DNA from: Aquisalimonas sp.
GTDB taxonomy: Bacteria; Pseudomonadota; Gammaproteobacteria; Nitrococcales; Aquisalimonadaceae
Assembly: GCA_007126095.1 (NCBI GenBank)
Contig: SLBZ01000135.1
Coordinates: 1 to 48,851, forward strand
Direction of reading: 5' to 3'
Length of the DNA: 48,851 nt
The notes beneath the pieces were generated by a model that saw only the letters and a list, made by a program, of their open reading frames with translations, did not search any database and was not told the DNA's origin. Numbering within the stretch: the stretch's first letter is position 1; each line of letters starts with the position of its first letter. The position numbers and the translations under genes are program-made. Below, in pieces: positions 24,701 through 35,370 of this stretch.

Positions 24701-24907
24701 CTACTGGTTGGCCGGGTCCTGCTCGTCGCCGATCTCGTCCAGCAGTTCCTCCGGGAGCTCGATGCCGGGAATTCGGTGGCTCTCCTGCAGCCAGCCGCCC
24801 AGGTCCACAGACTTGCAGCGTTCGCTGCAGAATGGCCGCCAGGGGCTGTCGCCGTCCCAGTCCACGAGTTTCCTGCAGTTGGGGCAGGGGGCGTTGCGAT
24901 TGCTCAT
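24701..24907 (-). CDS. yacG: DNA gyrase inhibitor / zinc-finger protein YacG
   Basis: Small 68-residue zinc protein that binds GyrB and blocks DNA binding by gyrase in E. coli. Four cysteines lie in the family pattern: C8-X2-C11 and C27-X3-C31, followed by the [11 protein letters not shown] sequence. The acidic tail is also typical. It is last in the pilB-to-yacG run, six bases after zapD, and converges with the Nudix gene over 20 bases that hold no clear terminator. Confidence 0.94.
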   Translation of the reverse strand: MSNRNAPCPNCRKLVDWDGDSPWRPFCSERCKSVDLGGWLQESHRIPGIELPEELLDEIGDEQDPANQ

Positions 24908-24913
24908 CTCAAA

Positions 24914-25702
24914 TCAAAGAACGCAGAGTTGCAGTACGAACCGTTTATCCTCGGTCGACTGCTGGGGCCGGTCAAGGGTGCCGTTCTGTTCCATGAAGCG
25001 GATTGTGATGAACATCTTGGTGCCGCTGATCTCGGGGTACTCGCTGCTGTCCGCCGGCAATTCCACGCGAACCAGCTGGTAGGAGGTGTTCTTGTCCAGG
25101 TTGCGCTGATAGGTTCCCTTGCGGCTGTGACACTCCTTCGGAATTGCGCTGTCGCGGAGCAGCCCCAGTACGGTCTCGGTCGCATCCCGGACCGTATCGA
25201 TGCTTGCGTACCAGTTCTCCAGGTCGTGCTGCCGAGCGCTGGCCGGGCGGGACAGCCAGCGGTGGTAGCGTGGCAGGTCGAAAGCGCACGTGCCACCGGC
25301 GATGCCGGCGCGCTGCATGACGTTCGAGAGTAGGTCATCCTGACGCAGTGCTGCGCCCAGCTGGCCGGTGTGCTGGCCCAGCCGTTCGTGCAGTGTGCCG
25401 CAGCGCTCAATGACGTGGTGCAGGCGGTCGGTGTCGACTCCGGGCCGTTCCTCCAGGCGCCTCAGCAGGCTGGTGACCCGGTCCAGCTCCTTGATGAGCT
25501 CGGTCTTGAGATCGCCGCGGCTGAACAGGTCCAGGATCTCGCCAATGGTGCTGACGCCAAGCCGGCTGTGCCACAGCGTGTCACCTTCCATCGCGAACCG
25601 GGCCTGACCGAACAGGTGTTCCAGCCGCATGAGGGTGCGCACGCGCTCATTCAGCGGCTGTTCGAAGACGATGGATTCATCGTGGTCTTGTTCGTGTTCC
25701 AT
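24914..25702 (-). CDS. zapD: Cell division protein ZapD
   Basis: Z-ring associated protein (YacF) that crosslinks FtsZ filaments by binding the FtsZ C-terminal tail. The 262 residues show the family N-terminal FEQPLNERVRTLMRLEHLF (about 13-31) and the helical FSRGDLKTELIKELDR segment (about 60-75). The C-terminal beta domain includes GTYQRNLDKNTSYQLVRVEL. The start overlaps the coaE stop by one base (TAATG), so the two are coupled. Confidence 0.94.
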   Translation of the reverse strand: MEHEQDHDESIVFEQPLNERVRTLMRLEHLFGQARFAMEGDTLWHSRLGVSTIGEILDLFSRGDLKTELIKELDRVTSLLRRLEERPGVDTDRLHHVIERCGTLHERLGQHTGQLGAALRQDDLLSNVMQRAGIAGGTCAFDLPRYHRWLSRPASARQHDLENWYASIDTVRDATETVLGLLRDSAIPKECHSRKGTYQRNLDKNTSYQLVRVELPADSSEYPEISGTKMFITIRFMEQNGTLDRPQQSTEDKRFVLQLCVL

Positions 25703-26331
25703 TAGTGCTCCGCTAGACCGGCGTTCGTGTTGGCGCTGCGTTCCGCCATGGCGAGATACGCCTGATGCAGAGTCTCGACCTGCTGCTTCAGGTTCTCAAG
25801 ATCCTGGGTGTTGTCGATGATGTCGTCTGCGTGGTGCAGCCTCCGCTCCCGGGACGTCTGTGCGGCGATGATTGCATCCGCCTGCTCCGGGGTACTGCCG
25901 TCCCGGGCGATAAGCCGCTCGCGCTGTACGGATTCCGGGACGTCCACAACCAGGACGCGCTCGACCATGTCCAGCAGATTGCTCTCCACGAGCAGCGGTA
26001 CGGACAGGATCGCGTACGGCCCCCGGACCTGGCGCAGCTCGGCATCCATGAACGCGCGGATCCGCGGGTGCAGGATGCCCTCGAGCCGCTGGCGTGCCGC
26101 ATCGTCCGCAAACGCCGTTTGCCGCAGCTGCTGGCGGTCGAGTGTTCCTTCGGCCGTGAGAATCTGATCACCGAAAGCCTCCACGAGTTCCGACAATGCA
26201 GGCTCCCCGGGTTCCACGACACGCCGGGAGGCGACATCCGCATCCACAACGGTAACACCGCGGTCGGCGAACAGGTCGCTGACCGTGGTCTTGCCGCTGG
26301 CGACGCCGCCTGTGAGACCGATGATGAGCAC
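25702..26331 (-). CDS. coaE: Dephospho-CoA kinase CoaE
   Basis: Cytoplasmic kinase that phosphorylates dephospho-CoA, the last step of CoA synthesis. The 209 residues begin with the P-loop GLTGGVASGKTTV (about 5-17). DADVASRRVVEPG (about 34-46) and the ILHPRIRAFM motif (about 85) follow, and SVPLLVE near residue 109 is the family core. The start is GTG 26331, with GGAGG ten bases upstream on the coding strand. It lies 38 bases after pilD, as in Pseudomonas. Confidence 0.95.
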   Translation of the reverse strand: MLIIGLTGGVASGKTTVSDLFADRGVTVVDADVASRRVVEPGEPALSELVEAFGDQILTAEGTLDRQQLRQTAFADDAARQRLEGILHPRIRAFMDAELRQVRGPYAILSVPLLVESNLLDMVERVLVVDVPESVQRERLIARDGSTPEQADAIIAAQTSRERRLHHADDIIDNTQDLENLKQQVETLHQAYLAMAERSANTNAGLAEH

Positions 26332-26369
26332 GGATTCGCATCCTCCACGTTTCGGGCGGCCCGGCGACC

Positions 26370-27248
26370 CTAACCCAGCCCGGACAACCGCATGTACATG
26401 GCGATCAGGTCATCCCGCCACAGTAAGGTAAGCCAGCCCGCAGCGGCAAGGTATGGGCCGAACGGAATGGGCAGTTCCCGGTCCCGCCCCAGAACCAGTA
26501 CCATGGCGACGCCTGCAACCGCACCGACCAACGACGCCATCAAAATGACAACCGGCAGTGCCTGCCACCCCAGCCAGGCCCCCAGCAGGGCGAGCAACTT
26601 GAAGTCCCCGTAGCCCATGCCCTCCTTGCCGGTTGCGAGCCGAAAACAGTGGAACACGAGCCACAGGCTGAGATAGCCCGCCATGGCGCCGATCAACGCG
26701 TCCACGGGTGACGCCAGCGCGCCGTCGGTGAGCAGCGCGAACGCCAGGCCGAACCACAGCATGGGCAGGGTCAGCGTATCGGGCAGCAGCTGATGGTCGA
26801 CATCAATCCCTGAGAGGGCGATCAAGGACCAGGTGAGCAGCAACGCGCCCGCCAGTTCAATACTCCAGCCGAAATGCCAGGCCACGGCAGCGGAGAGCAG
26901 GCCGGCGAGCAGCTCGACGGCGGGGTAGCGGGCACTGATCGCCGCGCGGCAGCCCCGGCAGCGGCCATGCTGGGCCAGCCAGCTCAGCACCGGGATGTTT
27001 TCCCAGGCGCGGATGTGGCGGCCGCAGGCGGGGCAGTGGGACCCCGGGGTGATCAGGTCGAAACGCCCTCCGGTCGTCTCCGCCGCCTCGCCCAGCACCT
27101 CCCGCGCCTGTTCTCGCCACGCCCGTTCCAGCATGACCGGCAGGCGCAGGATGACGACATTGAGAAAACTGCCCACCAGCAGCCCGAAAACGAACGTTGC
27201 GGGGATCAGGCCCGCTGGCTGCTGCAGTACGTCGATTACGCTTGCCAT
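26370..27248 (-). CDS. pilD: Type IV prepilin peptidase / methyltransferase PilD
   Basis: Polytopic membrane aspartyl protease that cleaves prepilin leader peptides and N-methylates the new N-terminus. The 292 residues have the two cysteine pairs C72-X2-C75 and C97-X2-C100 of the cytoplasmic loop. The catalytic aspartates are at about D149 (in SGIDVDHQLLPD) and D215 (in GMGYGDFKLL). About seven hydrophobic segments follow the pattern of the family. It would process pilins and type II secretion pseudopilins encoded elsewhere. Confidence 0.95.
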   Translation of the reverse strand: MASVIDVLQQPAGLIPATFVFGLLVGSFLNVVILRLPVMLERAWREQAREVLGEAAETTGGRFDLITPGSHCPACGRHIRAWENIPVLSWLAQHGRCRGCRAAISARYPAVELLAGLLSAAVAWHFGWSIELAGALLLTWSLIALSGIDVDHQLLPDTLTLPMLWFGLAFALLTDGALASPVDALIGAMAGYLSLWLVFHCFRLATGKEGMGYGDFKLLALLGAWLGWQALPVVILMASLVGAVAGVAMVLVLGRDRELPIPFGPYLAAAGWLTLLWRDDLIAMYMRLSGLG

Positions 27249-27281
27249 CCGGTGAGAGCGGTCCTCGCTGAAAGGGCGGCG

Positions 27282-28508
27282 TCAGATGACCTGACCCATC
27301 TGGAAAATCGGCAGATACATGGCGATGACGAGGCCGCCCACTAGGACGCCCAGAATCACCATGATGAACGGCTCCAGCAGGCTGCTGAGGCTGTCGATCT
27401 GGTTGTCGACTTCCTCTTCGTAGAAATCCGCCACCTTCGCCAGCATCGTATCCAGCGAGCCGGACTCCTCGCCGATGGCGGCCATCTGCACCACCATGTG
27501 GGGGAACAGGTTGGACAAGCGCATGGCGACATTCAACTGTTGCCCGGAGGCGACCTGGTCTTTCATCTCCAGAATGGCGTCTTCATAGACGGTATTACCG
27601 CAGGCGCCGGAGACTGATTCCAGCGCCTCCACCAGCGGCACGCCGGCGGCGAACATGGTTGAGAGCGTGCGCCCGAAGCGCGCGGTGGCGGCTTTGTCCA
27701 GAATCGGCCCCACCACCGGGATGCGCAGCAACAGCCGGTCCATGAAGCGCCGGAAGCGTGGCGATCGTCGATGGGTCACGACGAAGGCCACCACCGCGCC
27801 GATGATGCCCCCGAAGATGGCGTACCAGTACTGCTGGAAGAAGTCCGAGAGGTTGATGACCATGCGCGTGAAAACCGGCAGATCGGCGCCGAAACTGCGG
27901 AACATGTTCTGAAATTCCGGCACCACGAAAATCAGCAGGATCGCTGTGACGATGAACGCCACCACGATGACTGCGGCCGGATAGAACATGGCCTTGCGGA
28001 TCTTCTTCTTGATCGACTCCGTCTTCTCCAGATAGGTCGCCAGCTTGTCGAGCAGCGTATCCAGCACGCCGGCGGATTCGCCGGCCTCGACCAGGTTGCA
28101 GAAGAGGTCGTTGAAGTAGCGGGGGTGTTTCGCCAGCGCCTCGCTGAGGTTGGTGCCCCCCTCCACGTCGCCCTTGATGTCGGCGATGAGCTCCCGCATG
28201 GATGGGTTCTGGTGACCCGACGCCATGATGTCCAGGCCCTGCACCAGCGGCACACCGGCATTCATCATGGTGGCGAGCTGGCGGCTGAACACCGCGATGT
28301 CGCCTGGGTCGATGCGCTTCTTGCGCTGCCCCAGGCTGGACAGCGCGGACTTGCGACGTACGTTCTTCGGGTTGATACCGATGCGGCGCAGTTCCGCCTT
28401 CATCATGGTGACGTTGGCGGCCTGGTTCTCGCCCTTGACCCGTTCTCCGCGTTTGTCGGTTCCTTCCCAGACGAACGTGGGATTCTGTTTTGCCGCTTTT
28501 GCTGCCAT
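27282..28508 (-). CDS. pilC: Type IV pilus inner-membrane platform protein PilC
   Basis: GspF-like inner-membrane protein that links the assembly ATPase to the growing pilus. From ATG 28508 it is 408 residues and begins MAAKAAKQNPTFVWEGTDK, in line with PilC of Pseudomonas. Two repeated GspF domains each start with a SRQLATMMNAGVPLVQGL-like stretch (about 75-92 and 278-295), and three membrane segments are visible. ATG 28514 overlaps the pilB stop, but AAGGA touches it directly, whereas the site is six bases from ATG 28508; hence the start chosen. Confidence 0.95.
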   Translation of the reverse strand: MAAKAAKQNPTFVWEGTDKRGERVKGENQAANVTMMKAELRRIGINPKNVRRKSALSSLGQRKKRIDPGDIAVFSRQLATMMNAGVPLVQGLDIMASGHQNPSMRELIADIKGDVEGGTNLSEALAKHPRYFNDLFCNLVEAGESAGVLDTLLDKLATYLEKTESIKKKIRKAMFYPAAVIVVAFIVTAILLIFVVPEFQNMFRSFGADLPVFTRMVINLSDFFQQYWYAIFGGIIGAVVAFVVTHRRSPRFRRFMDRLLLRIPVVGPILDKAATARFGRTLSTMFAAGVPLVEALESVSGACGNTVYEDAILEMKDQVASGQQLNVAMRLSNLFPHMVVQMAAIGEESGSLDTMLAKVADFYEEEVDNQIDSLSSLLEPFIMVILGVLVGGLVIAMYLPIFQMGQVI

Positions 28509-28510
28509 GT

Positions 28511-30229
28511 TCATTCCTTGGTGACGCGGTTGACCTCGTCGAGGCTGGTCACGCCCTGCATGACCTTCATCAGGCCCGAGCGTCTGAGGTCGTTGATCCC
28601 TTCCCTGGCGGCCTGCTCTTCGAGCTGCATGGCGTTGCCGCCTTCCATGATGATCCGGCCCATGGCCTCGCTGACGGGCATGGCCTGGTAGATGCCCACG
28701 CGGCCCTTGTAGCCCTGGTTGCACTGGTCGCAGCCCACCGGGGCGTAGACGGTGAGGTCGTCCAGGTCGGCGTCGGCAAACCCTTCCTTCTTCAACGCCT
28801 CCGCAGGGATGTCCGCCGGGGCCTTGCAGTTGCTGCACAGTCGCCGCGCCAGCCGCTGGGCGATGATCAGGTGCACGGACGAGGCGATATTGTACGACGG
28901 CACGCCCATGTTCATGAGCCGGGTCAGGGTCTGCGGGGCGTCGTTGGTGTGCAGTGTGGACAGGACCAGGTGCCCGGTTTGTGCCGCCTTGATGGCGATC
29001 TCGGCGGTTTCCAGGTCTCGGATCTCGCCGACCATGACCACGTCCGGGTCCTGGCGCAGGAACGCGCGCAGGGCCGTGGCGAAGGTGAGTCCGGCCTTGG
29101 GATTCATGTTGACCTGGTTGATCCCGGGCAGGTTGATTTCCACCGGATCCTCGACCGTGGAGATGTTCCGGTCCTCGGTGTTGAGGATATTCAGCGCCGT
29201 GTAAAGGGACACGGTCTTGCCGCTGCCGGTGGGGCCGGTGACCAGCACCATACCGTAGGGCTTCTCGATGGCGCCGAGGAAGCGTTCTTTCTGTTCCGGT
29301 TCGTAGCCGAGCTTGTCCACGCCCAGCATGGCGCTGCTGGGGTCGAGAATACGCAGCACGATCTTCTCGCCGAACAGCGTCGGACAGCTGCTGACACGGA
29401 AGTCGATGGCGCGGGTCTTGGACAGGCTCATCTTGATGCGCCCGTCCTGTGGCACCCGCCTTTCGGCGATGTCCATGCGCGACATGACCTTCAGTCGTGC
29501 GGAGATCCGTGGGGCGAGCCCCAGAGGCGGGCTGGCCACGGTGTGCAGCATGCCGTCCTGCCGGAAACGCACGCGGTAGGTCTTCTCGTAGGGCTCGAAA
29601 TGGATGTCCGAGGCGCCCTTGTTGATGGCGTCCACCAGCACCTTGTTGACGAAGCGCACCACCGGCGCGTCATCGGCATCGGATTCCTCGCCGGGGGTCG
29701 TGTCGTCGTCGCTGGCGCTGACCTGCAGATTCTCAAGGTCGCTGTCGAGCTCCTCGCTGGCCATGCCGAAATTGTTGCCAGCGGCGTCCAGGGCGCGTTC
29801 GATGGCGCGTTGCAGCTTGTCGTGCTCGACCAGAACCGGCTCGGTGGTGAGCCCGGTGTGGAACTTGAACTCGTCCAGGGCTTCGAGATTGGTGGGGTCG
29901 GTCACCGCCACGAACAGACGCTTGCCGCGCTTGAGCAGCGGCAGGACCTGATGGTGGCGGATGAGTTTCTCCTTGACAAGTTTGACCGCCGCCGGGTCGA
30001 CGTCCAGTGCGTCCAGGTCCAGCAGTGGCACGCCGAATTCGATGGCAGCGGCGTGGGCCAGGTCGCGGGCGGCGATCAGATGTTCGCTGACCAGGTGCGT
30101 CACCAGGGGATGACGCGCCTTGCGGGCGGCTTCCACCGCGTCACGTGCGGATGCCTCGGGGATAAGCCCGTCACGGACGAGTCGTCCGGCCAGGCCACTG
30201 AGATTGATTGTCGGGTTTGCCGTTGCCAT
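28511..30229 (-). CDS. pilB: Type IV pilus extension ATPase PilB
   Basis: Hexameric cytoplasmic ATPase that powers pilus extension. The 572 residues contain an N-terminal GspE/MshEN-type domain (about 1-150), Walker A GPTGSGKTVSLY (about 328-339), the Asp box near IRDLETAE (about 400), and Walker B DPDVVMVGEIRD. A tetracysteine zinc motif is formed by CSNC (about 465) and CDQC (about 505). The N-terminal domain is of the class that can bind cyclic-di-GMP, but I cannot verify the binding residues here. No pilA gene precedes it; the 317-base upstream gap has a possible sigma-70 promoter. Confidence 0.95.
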   Translation of the reverse strand: MATANPTINLSGLAGRLVRDGLIPEASARDAVEAARKARHPLVTHLVSEHLIAARDLAHAAAIEFGVPLLDLDALDVDPAAVKLVKEKLIRHHQVLPLLKRGKRLFVAVTDPTNLEALDEFKFHTGLTTEPVLVEHDKLQRAIERALDAAGNNFGMASEELDSDLENLQVSASDDDTTPGEESDADDAPVVRFVNKVLVDAINKGASDIHFEPYEKTYRVRFRQDGMLHTVASPPLGLAPRISARLKVMSRMDIAERRVPQDGRIKMSLSKTRAIDFRVSSCPTLFGEKIVLRILDPSSAMLGVDKLGYEPEQKERFLGAIEKPYGMVLVTGPTGSGKTVSLYTALNILNTEDRNISTVEDPVEINLPGINQVNMNPKAGLTFATALRAFLRQDPDVVMVGEIRDLETAEIAIKAAQTGHLVLSTLHTNDAPQTLTRLMNMGVPSYNIASSVHLIIAQRLARRLCSNCKAPADIPAEALKKEGFADADLDDLTVYAPVGCDQCNQGYKGRVGIYQAMPVSEAMGRIIMEGGNAMQLEEQAAREGINDLRRSGLMKVMQGVTSLDEVNRVTKE

Positions 30230-30417
30230 GGGTCAGGAGTCGGTCGTTCCGGTTGCGGGCTCGGGAGGTGCGGTCACTCGCGGGCCGGATGTCCGCAGTC
30301 ACGGGACGTGCGATAGAACCCTGTACGCAACGGCCTGCGCATGGCCGGCCAGCTCAGGTGCATCGTCCGTGACACCAGTGCGGGACGCGTCGTTGCTCTC
30401 CGTTGTTGCGTCCATGG

Positions 30418-30446
30418 AATATAAACGATGGATGCCACGAACAAAA
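30418..30446 (-). promoter_or_regulatory. Possible pilB promoter
   Basis: On the - strand, TTTTGT (30446-30441) and TATATT (30423-30418) are separated by 17 bases in the most AT-rich part of the gap. The leader to pilB would be about 180 bases. The -35 is a moderate match. Confidence 0.4.
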
Positions 30447-30494
30447 ACGTAGCACCTGCGGACCAACGCGGATGCGACACAGTTCCGGTTTGCG

Positions 30495-30518
30495 GACCGG
30501 AAAGTCCCTTTTCCGGTC
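30495..30518 (-). terminator. Hairpin downstream of aacS, probable operon terminator
   Basis: Nine-base arms GACCGGAAA (30495-30503) and TTTCCGGTC (30510-30518) pair around a 6-base loop, 29 bases past the aacS stop. A third copy of the half-arm, TTCCGGT at 30483-30489, can pair with the same ACCGGAA instead, so two mutually exclusive hairpins exist. There is no long T-run, so efficiency is uncertain. Confidence 0.5.
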
Positions 30519-30546
30519 AGGAGTTGCCGCAAGTTGCTGCTGGTCG

Positions 30547-32526
<1,980 letters not shown>

Positions 32527-32589
32527 GTCTGTCTTCCTCCGTCGCTGTTCCTGTCTCGGGCGGCCGGCGCGCGGCGCCCGTTCTGCGTG

Positions 32590-33372
32590 CTATTGCATAT
32601 GCCAGCCATGGCTCACCACCACGGACTGCCCCGTGAGGGCGTTGGACGGGAATGCCGCCAGGTGGATCGCCAGCTCGGCGACATCTTCCAGCGTTGTGAA
32701 CTCCTGGTCCACAGTCTGCTTGAGCATGACGTCGCGCACCACGGACTCTTCCGAGATTCCGAGTTCGCGGGCCTGCTCCGGGATCTGCTTCTCTACCAGG
32801 GGCGTGCGCACGAAACCGGGGCAGATGATGTTGCTGCGCACGCCGTGGGCGGCGCCTTCCTTGGCGACCGAGCGGCACAGCCCCGCCAGCGCGTGCTTGG
32901 CGGCAACGTAAGGCGCTTTCAGGGGCGACGCCTCCTTGGAGTGGACGGAGCCCATGTAAATCACCGCGCCGCCGCGTCCACTGGCATACATGGACTGCAG
33001 CGCCGCCTTCGTCACCAGAAAGGCGCCGTCCAGGTGCACGGATACCACTTTGCGCCAATCGGCGTAGTCGAGCTGGTCGATGGGGTCGATGTGCTGGATG
33101 CCGGCATTCGCCACCAGCACGTCCAGGGCACCCCAGCGGTCGCAGACCTCGGTGACGCCGTCATTGACGGCCTGTTCGTCGGTGACGTCCATGGTGACAG
33201 CCATGGCCTCGCCACCGTTCGCCGTGATGGCGGCCACGGTCTCGCCGGCCATCTCCGCCGACAGGTCGGCGACGGCAACCCGGGCGCCTTCGTGGCCGTA
33301 GGCCTCCGCGATGGCACGGCCGATACCCCGGCCGGCCCCCGTTATCAGGGCCACTCGCTTGTGCATCCGCAT
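32590..33372 (-). CDS. bdhA: D-3-hydroxybutyrate dehydrogenase
   Basis: Short-chain dehydrogenase that oxidises 3-hydroxybutyrate to acetoacetate with NAD. The 260 residues, the length typical of this enzyme, include the cofactor loop [15 protein letters not shown] (about 11-25), [13 protein letters not shown] (about 90-102) and the catalytic Ser-Tyr-Lys set in [23 protein letters not shown] split across about 138-160. VVSHGWHMQ at the C-terminus is also family-like. ATG 33372 is six bases after GGAGGAG; the longer open frame upstream has no SDR similarity. It lies 50 bases after dctM in the same direction. Confidence 0.9.
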   Translation of the reverse strand: MRMHKRVALITGAGRGIGRAIAEAYGHEGARVAVADLSAEMAGETVAAITANGGEAMAVTMDVTDEQAVNDGVTEVCDRWGALDVLVANAGIQHIDPIDQLDYADWRKVVSVHLDGAFLVTKAALQSMYASGRGGAVIYMGSVHSKEASPLKAPYVAAKHALAGLCRSVAKEGAAHGVRSNIICPGFVRTPLVEKQIPEQARELGISEESVVRDVMLKQTVDQEFTTLEDVAELAIHLAAFPSNALTGQSVVVSHGWHMQ

Positions 33373-33406
33373 TGGAGTCTCCTCCGCGTTGTTATGTTGC
33401 GGCGTG

Positions 33407-33422
33407 TGCCACGCCGGTGGCA
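33407..33422 (-). other. Small hairpin between dctM and bdhA
   Basis: Six-base arms TGCCAC (33407-33412) and GTGGCA (33417-33422) pair around a 4-base loop immediately after the dctM stop. It has no T-run and probably affects message processing rather than terminating transcription. Confidence 0.35.
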
Positions 33423-34748
33423 TCAGCCCAGCAGCAGCTCCGGCAGGCCGGTGATCAGGCCCGGGAACAGCGCGAGAATGATGCACGTGAAGACGATCAG
33501 AAGGCAGAACGGGATGACCGCCTTGTACAGGTCCAGTATCTCGACGCCCGGTGGTGCGACACCCTTGAGGTAGAACAGGGCGTAGCCGAACGGCGGCGTG
33601 AGGAAGGACGTCTGCAGGATCACCGCGTTCATGACCACGAACCAGAGCAGATCGATATCCATGGCCTGGACCACCGGCAGCATGATCGGGAAGCTCAGCA
33701 GTACGATGCCGGTCCAGTCCAGGAACATGCCCAGCAGGAACACCAGGAACAGCATGGTGATCAGGACGCCGATCTCACCGCCCGGTGCCCCCATCATCAA
33801 CTGCTGCACGAACTCCATGCCGCCGCCACGGGAGAAGACGCCTGTGAACGCCGTGGCGCCGACGATCACGAATGTCACCATGGCAGTGGTCTTGCCTGCC
33901 TCGACGAATGTGGCGAAACACGTCTTGATGGACCTGTCACCGAAGGCAAGAAACAGCAGGAAGGCCAGCAGTGCGCCGATGGCGGATGCCTCGGTGGCTG
34001 TGGCGAAGCCGGTGAAAAGCGCGCCCAGTACCCCGAGAATCAGCGCCATTGGCGGGATGACGTAGAGGGCCATCAGGCCCAGTAGTCGCGGCGTCGTGTA
34101 CTGCGAGCGCTCGGCGGGTTCCACTGGCGGCCCCCATTCCGGCTTGAGCCAGCAAGCGACCAGTACGTAGGCCGCGTAGAGCGCGCCGAGGATCAAGCCG
34201 GGCACCAGCGCGCCGGCAAACAGCGCACCCACCGACACCGGCGAGTAACTGGCCATGAGCACAAGCATGATGCTCGGCGGAATCAGGATGCCGAGGCTGC
34301 CGCTGGCCATGATGACCCCGGAACTCAGAGACTTGTCATAGCCGTACTTGAGCATCGGTGCCAGGGCTATGAGGCCCATGACGGCGATGGAAGCACCGAC
34401 AATCCCGGTTGTTGCGGCCAGCAGCACGGACACGACGACAACCGTGAGCGCCACGCCGCCGCGCAGGTTGGCCATGAGCAGGCGCATGACTTCAAACATG
34501 CGCTCCGTGACACCGGAGTCGTTGAGAAACCGGGCCATGAGTATGAACAGCGGGATGGCGACCAGGACGTAGTTGTCCATGACACGGCCGTAGATGTTGC
34601 TGACGATGGTGCCGAACACCTGCGGGCCGGGCCCGAGGTAGGCACCGATCACGGCGGCGCCGCCCAGCACGAAGGGCAGGGGGTGGCCCATGAACAGGCC
34701 GATCAGCAGCGCGCCGAACATGATGAGAGTAAGAAGTTCCGGACCCAT
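33423..34748 (-). CDS. TRAP transporter large membrane subunit (DctM type)
   Basis: Sodium-coupled membrane channel subunit of a tripartite ATP-independent transporter. The 441 residues form about 12 or 13 hydrophobic segments. [38 protein letters not shown] (spread over about 147-184) and [19 protein letters not shown] (about 263-281) are the typical DctM signatures. Its small partner is encoded three bases upstream. Overall character fits the branch once called mannitol/chloroaromatic or FcbT3-like, but substrate cannot be read from this subunit. Confidence 0.93.
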   Translation of the reverse strand: MGPELLTLIMFGALLIGLFMGHPLPFVLGGAAVIGAYLGPGPQVFGTIVSNIYGRVMDNYVLVAIPLFILMARFLNDSGVTERMFEVMRLLMANLRGGVALTVVVVSVLLAATTGIVGASIAVMGLIALAPMLKYGYDKSLSSGVIMASGSLGILIPPSIMLVLMASYSPVSVGALFAGALVPGLILGALYAAYVLVACWLKPEWGPPVEPAERSQYTTPRLLGLMALYVIPPMALILGVLGALFTGFATATEASAIGALLAFLLFLAFGDRSIKTCFATFVEAGKTTAMVTFVIVGATAFTGVFSRGGGMEFVQQLMMGAPGGEIGVLITMLFLVFLLGMFLDWTGIVLLSFPIMLPVVQAMDIDLLWFVVMNAVILQTSFLTPPFGYALFYLKGVAPPGVEILDLYKAVIPFCLLIVFTCIILALFPGLITGLPELLLG

Positions 34749-34751
34749 GAA

Positions 34752-35246
34752 TTATTCCTCCCGCAGCCGCTGGACAGCCTGAAGCACAATGGCGATGGCC
34801 TGCAGAAGCAGCAGGACGCCAGTGACCACCATGATCATCTTCACGGGATACACGGGTATGGACACCATGCCCGAGGTGGTCTCGCCGCGGGTCCAGGAGC
34901 GCATGGCGTAGCCCCAAGAGTGCTCCAGGTAGATGTAGATGAACGGTGCGAAAAAGATCAGATAGCCGAGGATCTCAAGCACGGCCCGAACCTTCTTCGA
35001 GAAAAGGTTGGTGATGACGTCCACTTCCACGTGGGCACGCATGTACAGCGCGTAGGCGCCGAGCAGCATGAAGTGGGCGGCAAAGAGTTGTTTCGTCACT
35101 TCGAACGCCCAGTCACTGGGGCGGCCGATGAAAAAGCGCAGGGTGATGTCATAGACCACCACCAGCGCAAGGATCGCAATGATTGGCGCGATGATTCGGC
35201 CAAACCACTTATTGAATCCGTCGATGAAGCTGGCAATGAAGTGCAT
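34752..35246 (-). CDS. TRAP transporter small membrane subunit (DctQ type)
   Basis: Four-helix membrane subunit that scaffolds the DctM subunit. The 164 residues have hydrophobic segments near 14-36, 52-70, 90-110 and 130-152. The central RAHVEVDVITNLFSKKVRAVLE stretch matches the small-subunit pattern (R.H..VD). It lies between dctP and dctM, with a strong hairpin upstream that separates it from dctP. Confidence 0.9.
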   Translation of the reverse strand: MHFIASFIDGFNKWFGRIIAPIIAILALVVVYDITLRFFIGRPSDWAFEVTKQLFAAHFMLLGAYALYMRAHVEVDVITNLFSKKVRAVLEILGYLIFFAPFIYIYLEHSWGYAMRSWTRGETTSGMVSIPVYPVKMIMVVTGVLLLLQAIAIVLQAVQRLREE

Positions 35247-35312
35247 AAGCCACGCTCTCCCGTCATGGTTCGGAAGGGGAAGACGGGGCCGCTCGCGCGA
35301 CCAGTGCCGTCA

Positions 35313-35345
35313 CGAAGACCCGCGGCTCGGGGCCGCGGGTCTTCG
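35313..35345 (-). promoter_or_regulatory. Strong intercistronic hairpin between dctP and dctQ
   Basis: Fourteen-base perfect arms, CGAAGACCCGCGGC (35313-35326) and GCCGCGGGTCTTCG (35332-35345), enclose a 5-base loop. It lies between the stop of the binding-protein gene and the membrane subunits. No T-run follows on the - strand. Such hairpins commonly protect the upstream message and reduce read-through, giving an excess of binding protein over membrane components; that role is inferred. Confidence 0.75.
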
Positions 35346-35370
35346 CGCTAGGCAGTCCTTGCCAGTCGTC

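Larger units (their letters stand above)
30230..30546. other. Intergenic region between pilB and the aacS operon end
   Basis: This 317-base gap holds a candidate pilB promoter (30418-30446) and a hairpin group that probably ends the aacS transcript (30483-30518). I see no pilin gene, tRNA or convincing small open frame in it. Confidence 0.6.

Noticed and set aside
30230..30546. Sigma-54 promoter for pilB or a pilin gene
   Set aside because: The closest match (a TGGCCGG element on the - strand near 30345) lacks the properly spaced GC doublet, and no pilin frame follows.
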